NCBI GenBank assembly: GCA_030686995.1
Contig: CM060704.1
Location: forward strand, 169,886,218-169,950,217
DNA from: Artemisia argyi
Taxonomy: Eukaryota > Streptophyta > Magnoliopsida > Asterales > Asteraceae
Direction: 5' to 3'
DNA: 64,000 bases
Position 1 is the stretch's first letter, and every line of letters begins with the position of its first letter. The notes below the pieces were generated by a model. That model did no database searches, was not told the origin of the DNA, and saw only the letters and a list, made by a program, of their open reading frames with translations. This document shows, piece by piece, positions 32,461 to 42,400 of this stretch. The position numbers were made by a program, and so were the translations under genes.

Positions 32461-32937
32461 ATCTGCTTAATGCATATTTTATACCTGACATTAAGTGTTT
32501 TGCGAGTGTTTGGGATTTCTTGTTCGAGCTTCTTATCTTAATATTTTAAGAGTGAAATACGCATATTCAAATAAGCAATTTCAATCTACTCATTATGACA
32601 ATGTCTAAAATATCAAAACAAAGATAAACTAAAAACAACCAAATAAGTTCATGCTTAGTGTAAAAATGTCTAAAATATCAAAACAAACATATGTTAAAAA
32701 AATCCAAATAAGTCATGCTCTACAAATAAGTTTTTGTAAGACACAGCTTATGGATACAATTAGATGGTCATGCTTTGGATTTATATATAACTTTTACTTT
32801 TTATCTATGTGGGACTAGTTATTTGAAGTATAAGTATGAATCTTGTTTGATAACATAGAACACTTGTTGGACACGGTACATAAGGAGTTTTGAAGTAATG
32901 TCTGAAATTGCTTATTACACTGTACATAAGGAGTTTT
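32461..32937. repeat. Array spacer
   Basis: Continues the spacer interrupted by the MULE (TGCGAGTGTTTGGGATTTC, TCTAAAATATCAAAACAAA twice, TATCTATGTGGGACTAG). No gene. Confidence 0.5.
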
Positions 32938-32942
32938 GCGAG

Positions 32943-33379
32943 TGTTGGATATTAGGAGCAAACTTAATCACTTCAGGGACTTAATTGTACATTGTAATTT
33001 AGATTAGGTTTAGACTAAATCTAGAAAGTGTTTAGCTTGCCTTGCAAAGCAAGGAAGGCCCATGTGGCCGGTTTCATGGTGAAGTCGGTTGGAAGAACTC
33101 GTAACCGACTATTACATGGTTTCTTTATCCCCTCATCTCTATAAATAGAGATGAGGGGGGTGCTAGTTCTATTCATTCTTCTTGACTCGAATGTAAGCTT
33201 TATTGGTTCTAATAAAGGGTTGTTCGAGGGTACTTTACGTGTGCAGTAGTCTTGTCGATCTTCTCGTTTATTTATTCTTCAACAGGTTACGTTGAAGGTT
33301 GCAGCTTGTGCTCGGTTCAAACCGCGATCTAGTGTTCCGCGATCAAACTTCGGGTTTGTTGTCGAGGTATTTTCCAACA
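32943..33379 (+). repeat. 5' LTR of the gag-only element
   Basis: 437 bp, TGTTGGATATTAGG...TTCCAACA. Contains TATAAATA (33140-33147) at the centre of a 30-base near-palindrome (33129-33158). Confidence 0.85.
33129..33158 (+). promoter_or_regulatory. Palindrome centred on the LTR TATA box
   Basis: CCCCTCATCTCTAT, AA, ATAGAGATGAGGGG: perfect 14-bp arms. The same structure is at 35945-35974 in the 3' LTR. Confidence 0.8.
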
Positions 33380-33381
33380 AG

Positions 33382-33395
33382 TGGTATCAAGAGCC
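33382..33395 (+). other. Primer binding site (initiator Met tRNA type)
   Basis: TGGTATCAAGAGCC two bases after the LTR. Confidence 0.8.
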
Positions 33396-33967
33396 GCGGT
33401 TATTGTGGTCATCGAAGTTCGAGTGCTAGATTGAGGTATCGAGTGAATCCGAGGTGCCGACTTCGTTCGAGGTTCGGGTTATTAGAAGTTGCAGGTTTTG
33501 TCAATTGGAGAAGACGAAGTATATTAAACATTGGCACGTGATTGGTGGTTTTTTGTAAAACAAAGAATATAGATATATTCATCACGTGGGTATAATATTA
33601 CTACAAGTTGGCAAGTTTACATTTGTTTTTTTGTGTTTTTAAAGTCAACTGTGTTGGTTTTTAAAACATAAAAGTCGACATCAGTTTATCGGAGGTTATA
33701 AATAAAATGATTAAACTGAAGGAATTTCTTGTTGCGGGGTTTAATTATTTTTCTTGTGGTTCAAGTTTGATCGTGGTTAGCTTGGGGTTCAAGTTTACGA
33801 TCGGGGTTGCTTGTTCGAAATCGAGGGTTTAGGGTTTTTCTAATTAATTCGATTTGCAAGAAGGGTTTTTTAGCAACAAGGGGGAATATTGCACACGGCT
33901 TGTGAGGCTTGTCGGTAAAGTTGGATAAGAAACAACTTGACAAGGTTTTTAGCAAGGTATAAGAAGA

Positions 33968-34738
33968 ATGGCTAGTTCTATAACTAGGTTTGACATCGAG
34001 AAATTTGATGGGAAGAATGACTTCGGGTTATGGCAAATAAAGATGTGTGCTTTAATGGTACAGCTCGAATGTGATGCTGCATTAGAGACATTACCCGCGG
34101 ACATGGAGGCAGGAGAAAAGGCTGCTTAGATGAAGAAGGCATATAGTACCTTGATTCTATGCTTGGGAGACCGGGTTTTACGGGAAGTTACCAAGGAAAC
34201 ATCTGCTGCAGGAATTTGGTCGAAGTTAACTAGTCTGTATATGACTAAGTCCTTAGCAAACAGACTGTATCTGAAGAAGAAGCTGTACACATACTATATG
34301 AGTCCAGGTACGAAACTGGGTGATCATATAGATGAGTTTAATAAGTTGATACTTGATTTGGCGAATATTGATATCGAGATTGAGGATGAAGATCAGGCAC
34401 TTATGTTACTTATTTCGTTGCCATCGTCTTACGAAAACTTTGTGGAGACATTGTTGTATGGGAGAGAATCCTTGACAATGGAGGATGTTCTTGCGACTCT
34501 GAATTCAAGGGAGTTGAAGAAAAGAACCGAAGGCACAAAGGAAGAAACTGGTGACGGGTTATACGTAAGGGGAGGGTCAGATCATTCAAGGAAATCTCAT
34601 TCTGGTGGAAGTTCGCGGTTGAAGTCAAGGGGTGAAACTTTTAAACTAAAGTGCTTCATATGTCATTCAGAGGGTCATCTGAAAAGAGACTGTCCAAAGA
34701 AGAAAAGTGGATTCGTCAGGAAGGATAAGCATGATTAG
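33968..34738 (+). pseudogene. Copia gag, with an in-frame TAG
   Basis: ATG at 33968 (MASSITRFDIEKFDGKNDFG) opens a Copia gag; FDGKNDFGLWQIKM is the typical capsid start. A TAG at 34127-34129 interrupts it after 53 codons, and the same frame continues from ATGAAGAAGGC for 202 codons: VLREVTKETSAAGIW, LTSLYMTKSLANRLYLKKKL, HIDEFNKLILDLANI, SLPSSYENFVETLLYG, and the zinc knuckle CFICHSEGHLKRDC (CX2CX4HX4C). A second TAG (34736-34738) closes it. The 588-base leader between primer site and ATG has no ORF of note. Confidence 0.85.
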
Positions 34739-35719
34739 GATTCTGATTCTTCTGATGACGACGGTAACGCCTACTATGGAGAAGCCTTGGCGGTGGTCGA
34801 GAATGATGAGATGACTGAATTGGTAATGGATTCAGGTGGGTCTTATCATATGACACCTAGGAGGGATTTCTTGTACGACTTCAAGGATATTGATGGTGGT
34901 TCGGTTCAGTTAGGTGATAACAGGACATGCACTATCAAAGGGACAGGAAAAGTGAAGATACAGTTGCATGATGGTTCAAGCTTTATACTGGAAGATGTCA
35001 GGTATGTTCCAGGGTTAAGAAAAAGCTTGATTTCATTGGGTACTCTTGAAAAAGAGGGTTATACTGTGAAGATGCAGATGGGTAGAGTCAAGGTGATCAA
35101 AGGTTGTCGGGTTATGATGACTGGGATCAGGAAAGAGAACTGTGTGTATACTCTTGAAGCAAAAGTGACGACTTTTGGTGTACAAAAGCATGGAGGTTCA
35201 AAGCAAGTTGGATACAAACAACTTGGTCATAAACAAGTTGGATTCAAGCAAATTGGTCATAAACAAGTTGGGTTCAAACAACTTGGTCATAAACAAGTTG
35301 GGTTCAAACAACTTGGTCCTGGTGTTAAAACAGGAGTCCATGGAGTACAGGTAGATGAACGTGTTTGGTTTGAGGTGGAACTGCAGGGAGCTCAGGAAAA
35401 TCGTGAAGCTGAGGTTGTTCAGGATAGTAACGATGATGCTGCAGTGGCTCAAAGAAAGTTGGAGGACAAGCAACTTAAAGAAAAGACAAGCACGGGCTGC
35501 TTGGTAAAGGAGCAGGAAAAGGTACACCTTGGTATAAAGGTGGGGGCAGACATTACGGTAACCGGAGTACCTGGTCAAGAGGGTGCGGAGGGTAATGTTG
35601 CTGAAAAGAAGAAAGTGAAGGAGTCTATGGAAGCTAATCTTGGAAAATTACTAAAGTACAATGCCTGGTCGACAAGGGGGTCCCCGGTCCGAGGTTCCAG
35701 CACGAGGAAAAGGTGTTGA
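34739..35719 (+). pseudogene. Copia protease start fused to a repeat-rich tail
   Basis: Same frame as gag, directly after the second TAG. DSDSSDDDGNAYYGEAL leads into the retropepsin site LVMDSGGSYHMT, then GDNRTCTIKGTGKV, ILEDVRYVPGLRKSLISLG, and VKMQMGRVKVIKG. After this, where integrase should follow, there is a Lys/Gln/Gly tandem repeat (KQVGFKQLGH units, 35199-35320), then a charged tail without recognised domain, ending in a stop 40 bases before the 3' LTR. Integrase and RT are absent. Confidence 0.75.
35199..35320 (+). repeat. 27-bp in-frame minisatellite
   Basis: About four copies of a unit encoding K-Q-(L/I)-G-H-K-Q-V-G-F (30 bases with sub-repeats; AACAAGTTGGGTTCAAACAA style). Frame preserved throughout. 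Confidence 0.75.
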
Positions 35720-35758
35720 GTATCGGTTATGTTTAAGTGTTACTCCTAAGGTGGAAAT

Positions 35759-36195
35759 TGTTGGATATTAGGAGCAAACTTAATCACTTTAGGGACTTAA
35801 TTGTACATTGTAATTTAGATTAGGATTAGACTAAAACTAGAAAGTGTTTAGCTTGCCTTGCAAGGCAAGGAAGGCCCATGTGGCCGGTTTCATGGTGAGG
35901 TCGGTTGGAAGAACTCGTAACCGACTATTACATGGTTTCTTTATCCCCTCATCTCTATAAATAGAGATGAGGGGGGTGCTAGTTCTATTCATTCTTCTTG
36001 ACTCGAATGTAAGCTTTATTGGTTCTAATAAAGGGTTGTTCGAGGGTACTTTACGTGTGCAGTAGTCTTGTCGATCTTCTCGTTTATTTATTCTTCAACA
36101 GGTTACGTTGAAGGTTGCAGCTTGTGCTCGGTTCAAACCGCGATCTAGTGTTCCGCGATCAAACTTCGGGTTTGTTGTCGAGGTTTTATACAACA
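35759..36195 (+). repeat. 3' LTR of the gag-only element
   Basis: 437 bp, about 8 differences from the 5' LTR by eye, including a changed stretch just before the terminal CAACA. Confidence 0.85.
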
Positions 36196-36200
36196 ATGAG

Positions 36201-36806
36201 TGTTTAGAATTTCTCATTCAAGCTCCTTATCTGTTTCTCATTTAAGAGTTAATTAAATAAGCAGTTTCAAATAAGCAATTTCAAATAAACAACTTAAATC
36301 TGCTCATTTCACATGCATTAAAGCATTGTTATTCTCAACATCTTCTTGTTTAAACATTGCATATCAACATAATCCCTTTCACCCTTAACGACGTTCATAT
36401 TCATTTCAAATCATTGATGCATAATAAATAAGGAAAAAAATACAAACAGAATTAATATCCTTTTACCTTTCATTGGTTAAACTTTGCATTGTGTTTATAT
36501 TCCATTAAACAATTATGCATAGACAAACAAACATAACAATGAAAACATCAAGACACTTGAATATACAAATAAATTTTTGTATATATATGCTTTGATGTAT
36601 CATAGCAATCCCACAAGGGACTTATAAATGTCTCATAACTTTCACTTTTTATCTATGTGGGACAGGTTTTTAAATTATAAGCATCAAATGTTGTTATACA
36701 ATAATCAGAAACTTAGAATCACAAGTAGAGAGATAACTTGTTTGATAACATAAAACACCTTAAATTGTTTCTCATCCTCAGTGGTCGGTCGGTCGCGGTT
36801 GTGGTC
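36201..36806. repeat. Array spacer
   Basis: Spacer like 640-1060 (AATCCCTTTCACCCTTAACG, TATCTATGTGGGACAGG, GGTCGGTCGGTCGCGG). No gene. Confidence 0.55.
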
Positions 36807-36811
36807 TACTG

Positions 36812-37313
36812 TGTTGGAAGTGTTTTAAGATCATAGTATTTTATTTTACTTAAAGACAATATCGTATTTAGTATTTTAGAAACATTAGTACTTTCATTAT
36901 AGTTTCTGTATTATTATTATTAGTCGAAGGGCTGTTTGGAAAATACTCCAACAGATACCACAGAACCATCGTATATGGTTTCTGTTATGACAGTTATTAG
37001 GTAGTTATCTTTGGCAGTTATGTTTGTTAAAGAGTCATGATGGTTCAACATGAAACATCATACCTTTTCTTCATACCTGTTCGAAGAGTATATATAGGAT
37101 CATATGTATTCGATTCAATAACAATTCCAGAATCATATTTATAGTATTTTTACTTTGTTACAACATACATATATCTGTTACTTTACTGCTGCAAATATCG
37201 AACAAAGTCTTATCACATTTCTGCAAGTATTTCGAACCAAACTATGGTGAATACCAACACATTCTTGGAGGAACATTGGTCGAACCACAAACATGTGGGT
37301 GACCCTTCCAAAA
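36812..37313 (+). repeat. 5' LTR of the ARID element
   Basis: 502 bp. TATATATA at 37089-37096. An ATG at 37244 inside the LTR opens the frame used by the ORF. Confidence 0.9.
37089..37096 (+). promoter_or_regulatory. LTR TATA box
   Basis: TATATATA in GAGTATATATAGG, about 155 bases before the ATG at 37244. Repeated in the 3' LTR near 39125. Confidence 0.6.
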
Positions 37314-38797
37314 GTTGGTATCAGAGCAAACCTGGGAATCCTCTAAGAAACAAGATGCAGAATACGTTCATACACCGACAATTGAAGAGAGAAAACGAAA
37401 AGAAACTAGGCAAGTGCATACGTCAAATCACTATCGATTGCAAGGATATGTTGAAGAAAAAGTTACAAGAGATCGATGCATACAATTCAACAATTACACA
37501 AAACAAGTATCGAAAACACAAATGTTTCACATGCAAGAAAAAGGGTCATATTTCGATTTCCTGTCCATCGAAGCATGAAGAAGGAAACAAGGCAGAAAGT
37601 TCGAACCATGTACCACACCAAGTCGACACAAATGATACTCCAAAGATACAAAAGGCAACTACCGAATTGAAGTATCGTGAAGTCATCCATTTCCCAACGA
37701 ATTCTATATTGAAAGGGACGGATCAAGGACATTGGGACAACACATGGTATATAAGCAACCAAATAGATAAGCACTTATGCCCTAATCTTAATTTCTTTCG
37801 TAATATCAAAGAAGATTTTGTTGTTTCAAAGTTAAAAGATCAAATGAAATTTTTATTTACATATGGAATTGGTGAAGTTATTATCAAAGATGATGGTCGA
37901 GGTTTATTAATACCGGGTGTCTTATATGCTCCCGAAGTTACTCTTAACATACTTTCCACCGACCTACTTGAAAAACAAGGTTTTGAAATAGTCTATGAAG
38001 GAAATCGTTGTAGGCTAGTTTATATGTTTAATAACTTTGAAGAACACGTTTTTAATGAAGATAGTTTAAGGAAAAGGCATAATGATTTCTTAGAAAATTA
38101 TTTTGAGTCATTAGCAAATTCGGAAGATGATGTGATTAAGATAAAAGGCATTACATATTCGACTAGAGTCACTTCATTTAATGAATTTGTAACTTTCCTA
38201 AACTTGATCAAATGTGATGATATAATTCGTCAAGAATGGGACTATTTTAGATTCAAATTTGATAAGGTTGTCAAGTGGTTTTATAATCATTATTTAAACA
38301 AATCCCTTCCCGGTCCTATTCCTCCCACAATCAATGGAATACAAGTGCATCTACTTGATCTTTACAAACTAATAGAAGGACTTGGAGGTTACTTAAGTGT
38401 TCATTTCGGTCAAGAATTCGGTACAATTGGTGAACTTATTGGCTTATCAAAGCAAGATGGTGATGAATTGAAGAAGTGCTACATCAAATATCTAGACATT
38501 TTCACATCCTACTACAAAACTGCTAGGGGCCCTAATTTTCCTACCAAAAGAGTAGAAGTGGACAAATTTAGTCCGTTGTCTCAACAAGAGGCGTTGGCAC
38601 CCAAATTTTCTTCGGCAGAATTCAAAGGAAAAGAAAAGCTAGAGCACTTTGGAGTTATTTTAGAAGATGAAGAAGAGAAGAAATCCTACACCAAACCGAT
38701 TCAACCACAAACTTGGCAACAAAATTCAAAGGCTGGAAACTCAATCAAGGAAGAAATACGCAGCAACTCAAGTGATGATTTCACAATCATTACTTAA
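37244..38797 (+). CDS. CCHC knuckle, pseudo-retropepsin and ARID fusion protein (517 aa)
   Basis: The ATG lies in the LTR and the frame reads through the primer site (residues 25-28, WYQS). A downstream Met at residue 38 is an alternative start. Residues 94-107 are a zinc knuckle CFTCKKKGHISISC. Residues about 160-260 follow the Copia protease pattern (WYISNQIDKHLC, then GIGEVII, LIPGVLYAPEVTLNILS, EGNRCRLV), but the catalytic D-S/T-G is replaced by ISN. Residues about 332-425 match an ARID domain: WDYFRFKFDKVVKWF, PGPIPPTINGIQVHLLDLY, GGYLSVHFG and KKCYIKYLDIF. ARID domains bind DNA in chromatin regulators. It is inferred to be an element-encoded DNA- and RNA-binding protein; the role is unknown. 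Confidence 0.8.
   Translation: MVNTNTFLEEHWSNHKHVGDPSKSWYQSKPGNPLRNKMQNTFIHRQLKRENEKKLGKCIRQITIDCKDMLKKKLQEIDAYNSTITQNKYRKHKCFTCKKKGHISISCPSKHEEGNKAESSNHVPHQVDTNDTPKIQKATTELKYREVIHFPTNSILKGTDQGHWDNTWYISNQIDKHLCPNLNFFRNIKEDFVVSKLKDQMKFLFTYGIGEVIIKDDGRGLLIPGVLYAPEVTLNILSTDLLEKQGFEIVYEGNRCRLVYMFNNFEEHVFNEDSLRKRHNDFLENYFESLANSEDDVIKIKGITYSTRVTSFNEFVTFLNLIKCDDIIRQEWDYFRFKFDKVVKWFYNHYLNKSLPGPIPPTINGIQVHLLDLYKLIEGLGGYLSVHFGQEFGTIGELIGLSKQDGDELKKCYIKYLDIFTSYYKTARGPNFPTKRVEVDKFSPLSQQEALAPKFSSAEFKGKEKLEHFGVILEDEEEKKSYTKPIQPQTWQQNSKAGNSIKEEIRSNSSDDFTIIT
37316..37327 (+). other. Primer binding site (initiator Met tRNA)
   Basis: TGGTATCAGAGC, the exact canonical sequence, and at the same time codons of the ORF. 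Confidence 0.9.
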
Positions 38798-38847
38798 AGA
38801 TTCGAAGGCTTCTACATATCTCAATCCTATGATCTTAGGAGGGAGAA

Positions 38848-39349
38848 TGTTGGAAGTGTTTTAAGATCATAGTATTTTATTTTACTTAAAGACAATATCG
38901 TATTTAGTATTTTAGAAACATTAGTACTTTCATTATAGTTTCTGTATTATTATTATTAGTCGAAGGGCTGTTTGGAAAATACTCCAACAGATACCACAGA
39001 ACCATCGTATATGGTTTCTGTTATGACAGTTATTAGGTAGTTATCTTTGGCAGTTATGTTTGTTAAAGAGTCATGATGGTTCAACATGAAACATCATACC
39101 TTTTCTTCATACCTGTTCGAAGAGTATATATAGGATCATATGTATTCGATTCAATAACAATTCCAGAATCATATTTATAGTATTTTTACTTTGTTACAAC
39201 ATACATATATCTGTTACTTTACTGCTGCAAATATCGAACAAAGTCTTATCACATTTCTGCAAGTATTTCGAACCAAACTATGGTGAATACCAACACATTC
39301 TTGGAGGAACATTGGTCGAACCACAAACATGTGGGTGACCCTTCCAAAA
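38848..39349 (+). repeat. 3' LTR of the ARID element
   Basis: 502 bp, identical to 36812-37313 in a full by-eye comparison. Confidence 0.9.
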
Positions 39350-39354
39350 TACTG

Positions 39355-39880
39355 CTGCGAAATCCTAAAGTAAAGCATGCTGGAAAGTATCTAACATTAC
39401 CGAAATTCTTAGAGCTAAGTACAACGTTAATCGCTTAGAATAGCAAGACATTTTACTTGCTTAAATAAAAATCTCGCATACTTGGGTGTACTGGCTTAGA
39501 TGCATTATCCCATTATACTTGTTTTTTCTGTGCAGGGAATCCATATTTGATGTGTAGATCCGAATAGCACGACGCCATTTGTATTCATCCCTATTAAGCC
39601 TGGTGATTATCTACATTAAGTTGAACTTGCCGTTTTGCCACCATCATCAGTACCTATTCCTCCGCTTCACGTGATAGATGTTGTAGATCCGCCGCTACCT
39701 CCAGTGAATGCAGGAGCACACAAAGACTCTAACAAGGGTGATGGTGGTGGTGATTCATCGGGGTCTGCACAACTGAGAACCAATGTTGATGTGGTGGCAA
39801 AAACGTTACTGTTGATTGGGTAAGTCTGTGTCATATTATATTGTGGTAAATATTTGGTTTGGGCTGAAATCGTACTTGTA
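39355..39880 (+). pseudogene. GDPDL terminal exon, copy 8
   Basis: After an intron-like stretch with a TTTTTTCTGTGCAG acceptor (about 39524-39537) the exon reads VDPNSTTPFVFIPIKPGDYLH, a stop, VELAVLPPSSVPIPP, IDVVDPPLPPVNAGAHKDSN, a Gly/Asp/Ser stretch and VDVVAKTLLLIG. This is the best preserved copy of the proline-rich hinge and hydrophobic GPI-signal tail of the GDPDL family. One in-frame stop (about 39618) breaks it. Confidence 0.7.
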
Positions 39881-40506
39881 GTACCATGTATTTGTTGTAA
39901 TAACTTGATAGTGTGTTCTAAAGTTTTGGTAGATAAATATAGTTTGTGTTGCATTTCATTAATTATTTCTGAGGCTTCAATAGTTGTGACTGATTATTTC
40001 ATGGTTGAGGAATCAATTTTGGCTACTTATGAGCCCAAAACAGGGTGAAGACAATCAATGACCTAACTACGTACCAATGAATGGTTATCGGATATCACTT
40101 GAAATTGTGTTATCACTTTTCAAAGTAAACTATTCGACCCTAATGCCTGGGTATCACGAATATCTACTTGGGATAAGACCAAATGTTTGTTATTGAATTA
40201 GGCACAAATCAATAACCCTTTGCGTTTAAGTGTTATATGTTTTTCTGTGTGTATTTCATGCATCATCTTAAGTTATTGCTATTAACTCTTTTGGTACTTC
40301 TCTTGGATGTGGTACTTTAGACGTCAAGGCATGATGTCTCTTTATCTATCAAACTATTTATATATGAATTATGATATTGTGTTAATATGATTGTAAGATG
40401 CACTACATTTATATTTGACAAAAAAATATACACTAGAGTGTACACAACAAAGATCAATAAACACAATGGAGCAAATTTAAGTTTTCCTCAGCTCTCTATT
40501 AATTAA

Positions 40507-40543
<37 letters not shown>

Positions 40544-40794
40544 GTTTCCATAGAGGAGAGAATACCGACCATCACGTAACCCCGACACCTAAACAAAAAC
40601 CAAACTGCCACAATCAGTGAACCACGAAAGAGGATTAGTGATCCAAGTCGCGTGGACAATGAGTATTAAAATATTGGAAATCCAGAGCATCGAGAACTTG
40701 CAATCATTGATTTGGCTTGTTGGAAACGTGAAAATAATAATTTTGGAACTGTTACTACTTTATTTCCATATATAAACACTAAAGCAATATCATT
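39881..40794. repeat. Array spacer with a poly-A tract
   Basis: Spacer paralogous to parts of 11750-11960 and 58900-59230 (ATACACTAxAGTGTACACAACAAAGATCAATAAACAC). A run of about 30 A at 40510-40539. No gene. Confidence 0.5.
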
Positions 40795-41411
40795 ATTCGA
40801 TCAGATCTCGGTATGCAGCGTACCTAGCATTGAAGAAAGGCCTTGACATCATCTGCGCGATCAACAGTGCACTAATGAAGGCAAATTTGGACCCGAAACA
40901 ACAAGTATTGATCCAATTTGATGACACTTCAGTCCTCAACACCATGTTACCTAGAGTTTTGTTGTTTACCAAACCGATTGCTGATGCACCAAAACCAGTT
41001 CTGATGACATCAAAAAGTATGCTGATGCAGTTAATGTGGTTATGAAATCGATCATTCAAGAGAGCAAGATCTACTTTTCAACAGGATTGAGTTATTGATG
41101 AAATGCACACTGCGAATATCTCGATGTATGTTTCGGGATTCTCTACAGAAACGTTAAGTATGATGCTTGATTTCTATAGAGATCCGTATACAGATCTTAT
41201 TTCATTCATATCAGCAACCGGTATTGATGGTGTGATCACGGATAATCCAAAAACTGCAAGTGTTGATACGAATAGCACGGAGCCATTTGTATTCATGCCT
41301 GATTATCTAGCTCAAGTTGAACCTGCGGTTTTGCCAACAGCATCAGCACCTATTCCTCCGCTTCAGGTGTATGAACTTGATAGTGTTCTAAGCAACTTAA
41401 ATATCACATAA
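40795..41411 (+). pseudogene. GDPDL 3'-exon fragment, copy 9
   Basis: Near-identical to copy 1 (31-606) but better preserved at the 3' end: MHTANISMYVSGFSTETLSM, DFYRDPYTDLISF, GIDGVITDNPKTASVD, STEPFVFMPDYLAQVEPAVL, APIPPLQ is open for 102 codons. It carries the same frameshift near 41004 (before KKYADAVNVV) as copy 1, so the damage predates the duplication. Confidence 0.7.
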
Positions 41412-41949
41412 TCCCTTTCACCCTTAACGACATTCATATTCATTTCAAATCATTGTGAGTATATTTCATTAAACAATTATGCATGAACGAACAAACATAA
41501 CAAATATGTTCATTTTTTATTTTTTAGTTAAATTACATTGAAATTTTAGTTAAATAATTACATCGAAACAAACATAAAATGAAAAACATCAAGAAACTTG
41601 AATATACAAATAAATTTTTGTATATGTAAGCTTAAGGTGTAACATGGCAATCCCAAAAGGGACTTATAAATATCTCATAACTTTCACTTTTTATCTATGT
41701 GGGACAGGTTTTTGAAATATAAGCATCAAATCATACAATAATAGAAACATAGAATCACAAGTAAAGACATAACTTGTTTGAATAAATAAAACACCTTAAA
41801 TTGTTTCTCATCCTTGGTGGTCGGTTGGTCGCAGTGGTGGTCCACTTGTTCTTTCACTCGATCACTTGCTATCAACTCTTTTGATTTTTCTCGTCGATGC
41901 GGTAACTTTAGACATGAAGACCCATTGTCTTTTTATCCATCAATTTTCG
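41412..41949. repeat. Array spacer
   Basis: Paralogue of 650-1160, with an extra short duplication of TTTTAGTTAAAT near 41520-41550. Confidence 0.6.
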
Positions 41950-41992
41950 AACGTATAGAAGCGAGCAGCATACTTAGCATCGAAGAAAGGCC

Positions 41993-41997
41993 TTGTC
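41993..41997. repeat. 5-bp target duplication, left (TTGTC)
   Basis: TTGTC here and at 48103-48107. The uninterrupted paralogue has one TTGTC at 1199-1203. Confidence 0.95.
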
Positions 41998-42104
41998 TGT
42001 TAGTAAATTTAGTACACTTGAGGGATCAATTCACACCTGATAATGGGTTTGGAGGTATGGAGTATACACCCATTTGGTCACTGAATCCCCTGACTCAATA
42101 GTGG

Positions 42105-42400
42105 TTATGTATTGATCAAGGTACTGCTATCAAGGTACTGCTTGATCAAGGTACTGCTAGTGTTGTGAATCTGCTGCTAGCTGATTCTGCTGCTAGTCGA
42201 TTCTACTGCTGATAATGTGATTCCACTGAAGTATGATTCTACTGATAGTAGATTCAGCTGCTAGTGTATTTCCACTGATGTGTTAATATTACTACTGCAA
42301 GGGTTATTGTTTCCACTGCAAGGGTTATAGTTACCACTGATAGTGTTAACATTACCACTGCTAGTGATAATGTTTCCACTGATAACCACTGATCCTATTA
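42105..42400 (+). repeat. Degenerate CTGCTAG / CCACTGATA repeat in U3
   Basis: More than fifteen short phrases of the types CTGCTAG, CTGCTGATA, TCCACTGA, ACCACTGATAG in under 300 bases; repeated in the 3' LTR (47475-47740). Positioned upstream of the TATA box, where U3 enhancers lie. Confidence 0.7.

Larger units (their letters stand above)
32943..36195 (+). mobile_element. Gag-protease-only Copia derivative (3.25 kb)
   Basis: Two 437-bp LTRs (about 2% different by eye), TG...CA ends, Met-tRNA primer site, polypurine tract AAGGTGGAAAT before the 3' LTR. The flanks GCGAG (32938-32942) and ATGAG (36196-36200) may be a decayed 5-bp duplication. The internal 2.4 kb encodes only gag and the start of protease in one frame broken by two TAG codons, followed by a spacer-like ORF with minisatellite. 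No integrase or RT: needs a helper. Confidence 0.85.
36812..39349 (+). mobile_element. Non-autonomous LTR element carrying an ARID gene (2.5 kb)
   Basis: 502-bp LTRs identical at every base compared, a 5-bp duplication TACTG (36807-36811 and 39350-39354), a Met-tRNA primer site 2 bases after the LTR, and a polypurine tract TAGGAGGGAGAA before the 3' LTR. LTR ends are TGTTGGAAG...CTTCCAAAA, so the 3' terminus is AA instead of CA in both copies. The single ORF joins a zinc knuckle, a degenerate protease-like domain and an ARID domain. No capsid, integrase or RT. Confidence 0.9.

Noticed and set aside
37244..38797. ARID ORF as an ordinary host gene
   Set aside because: It lies between identical LTRs with primer site, polypurine tract and target duplication, and even starts inside the LTR.
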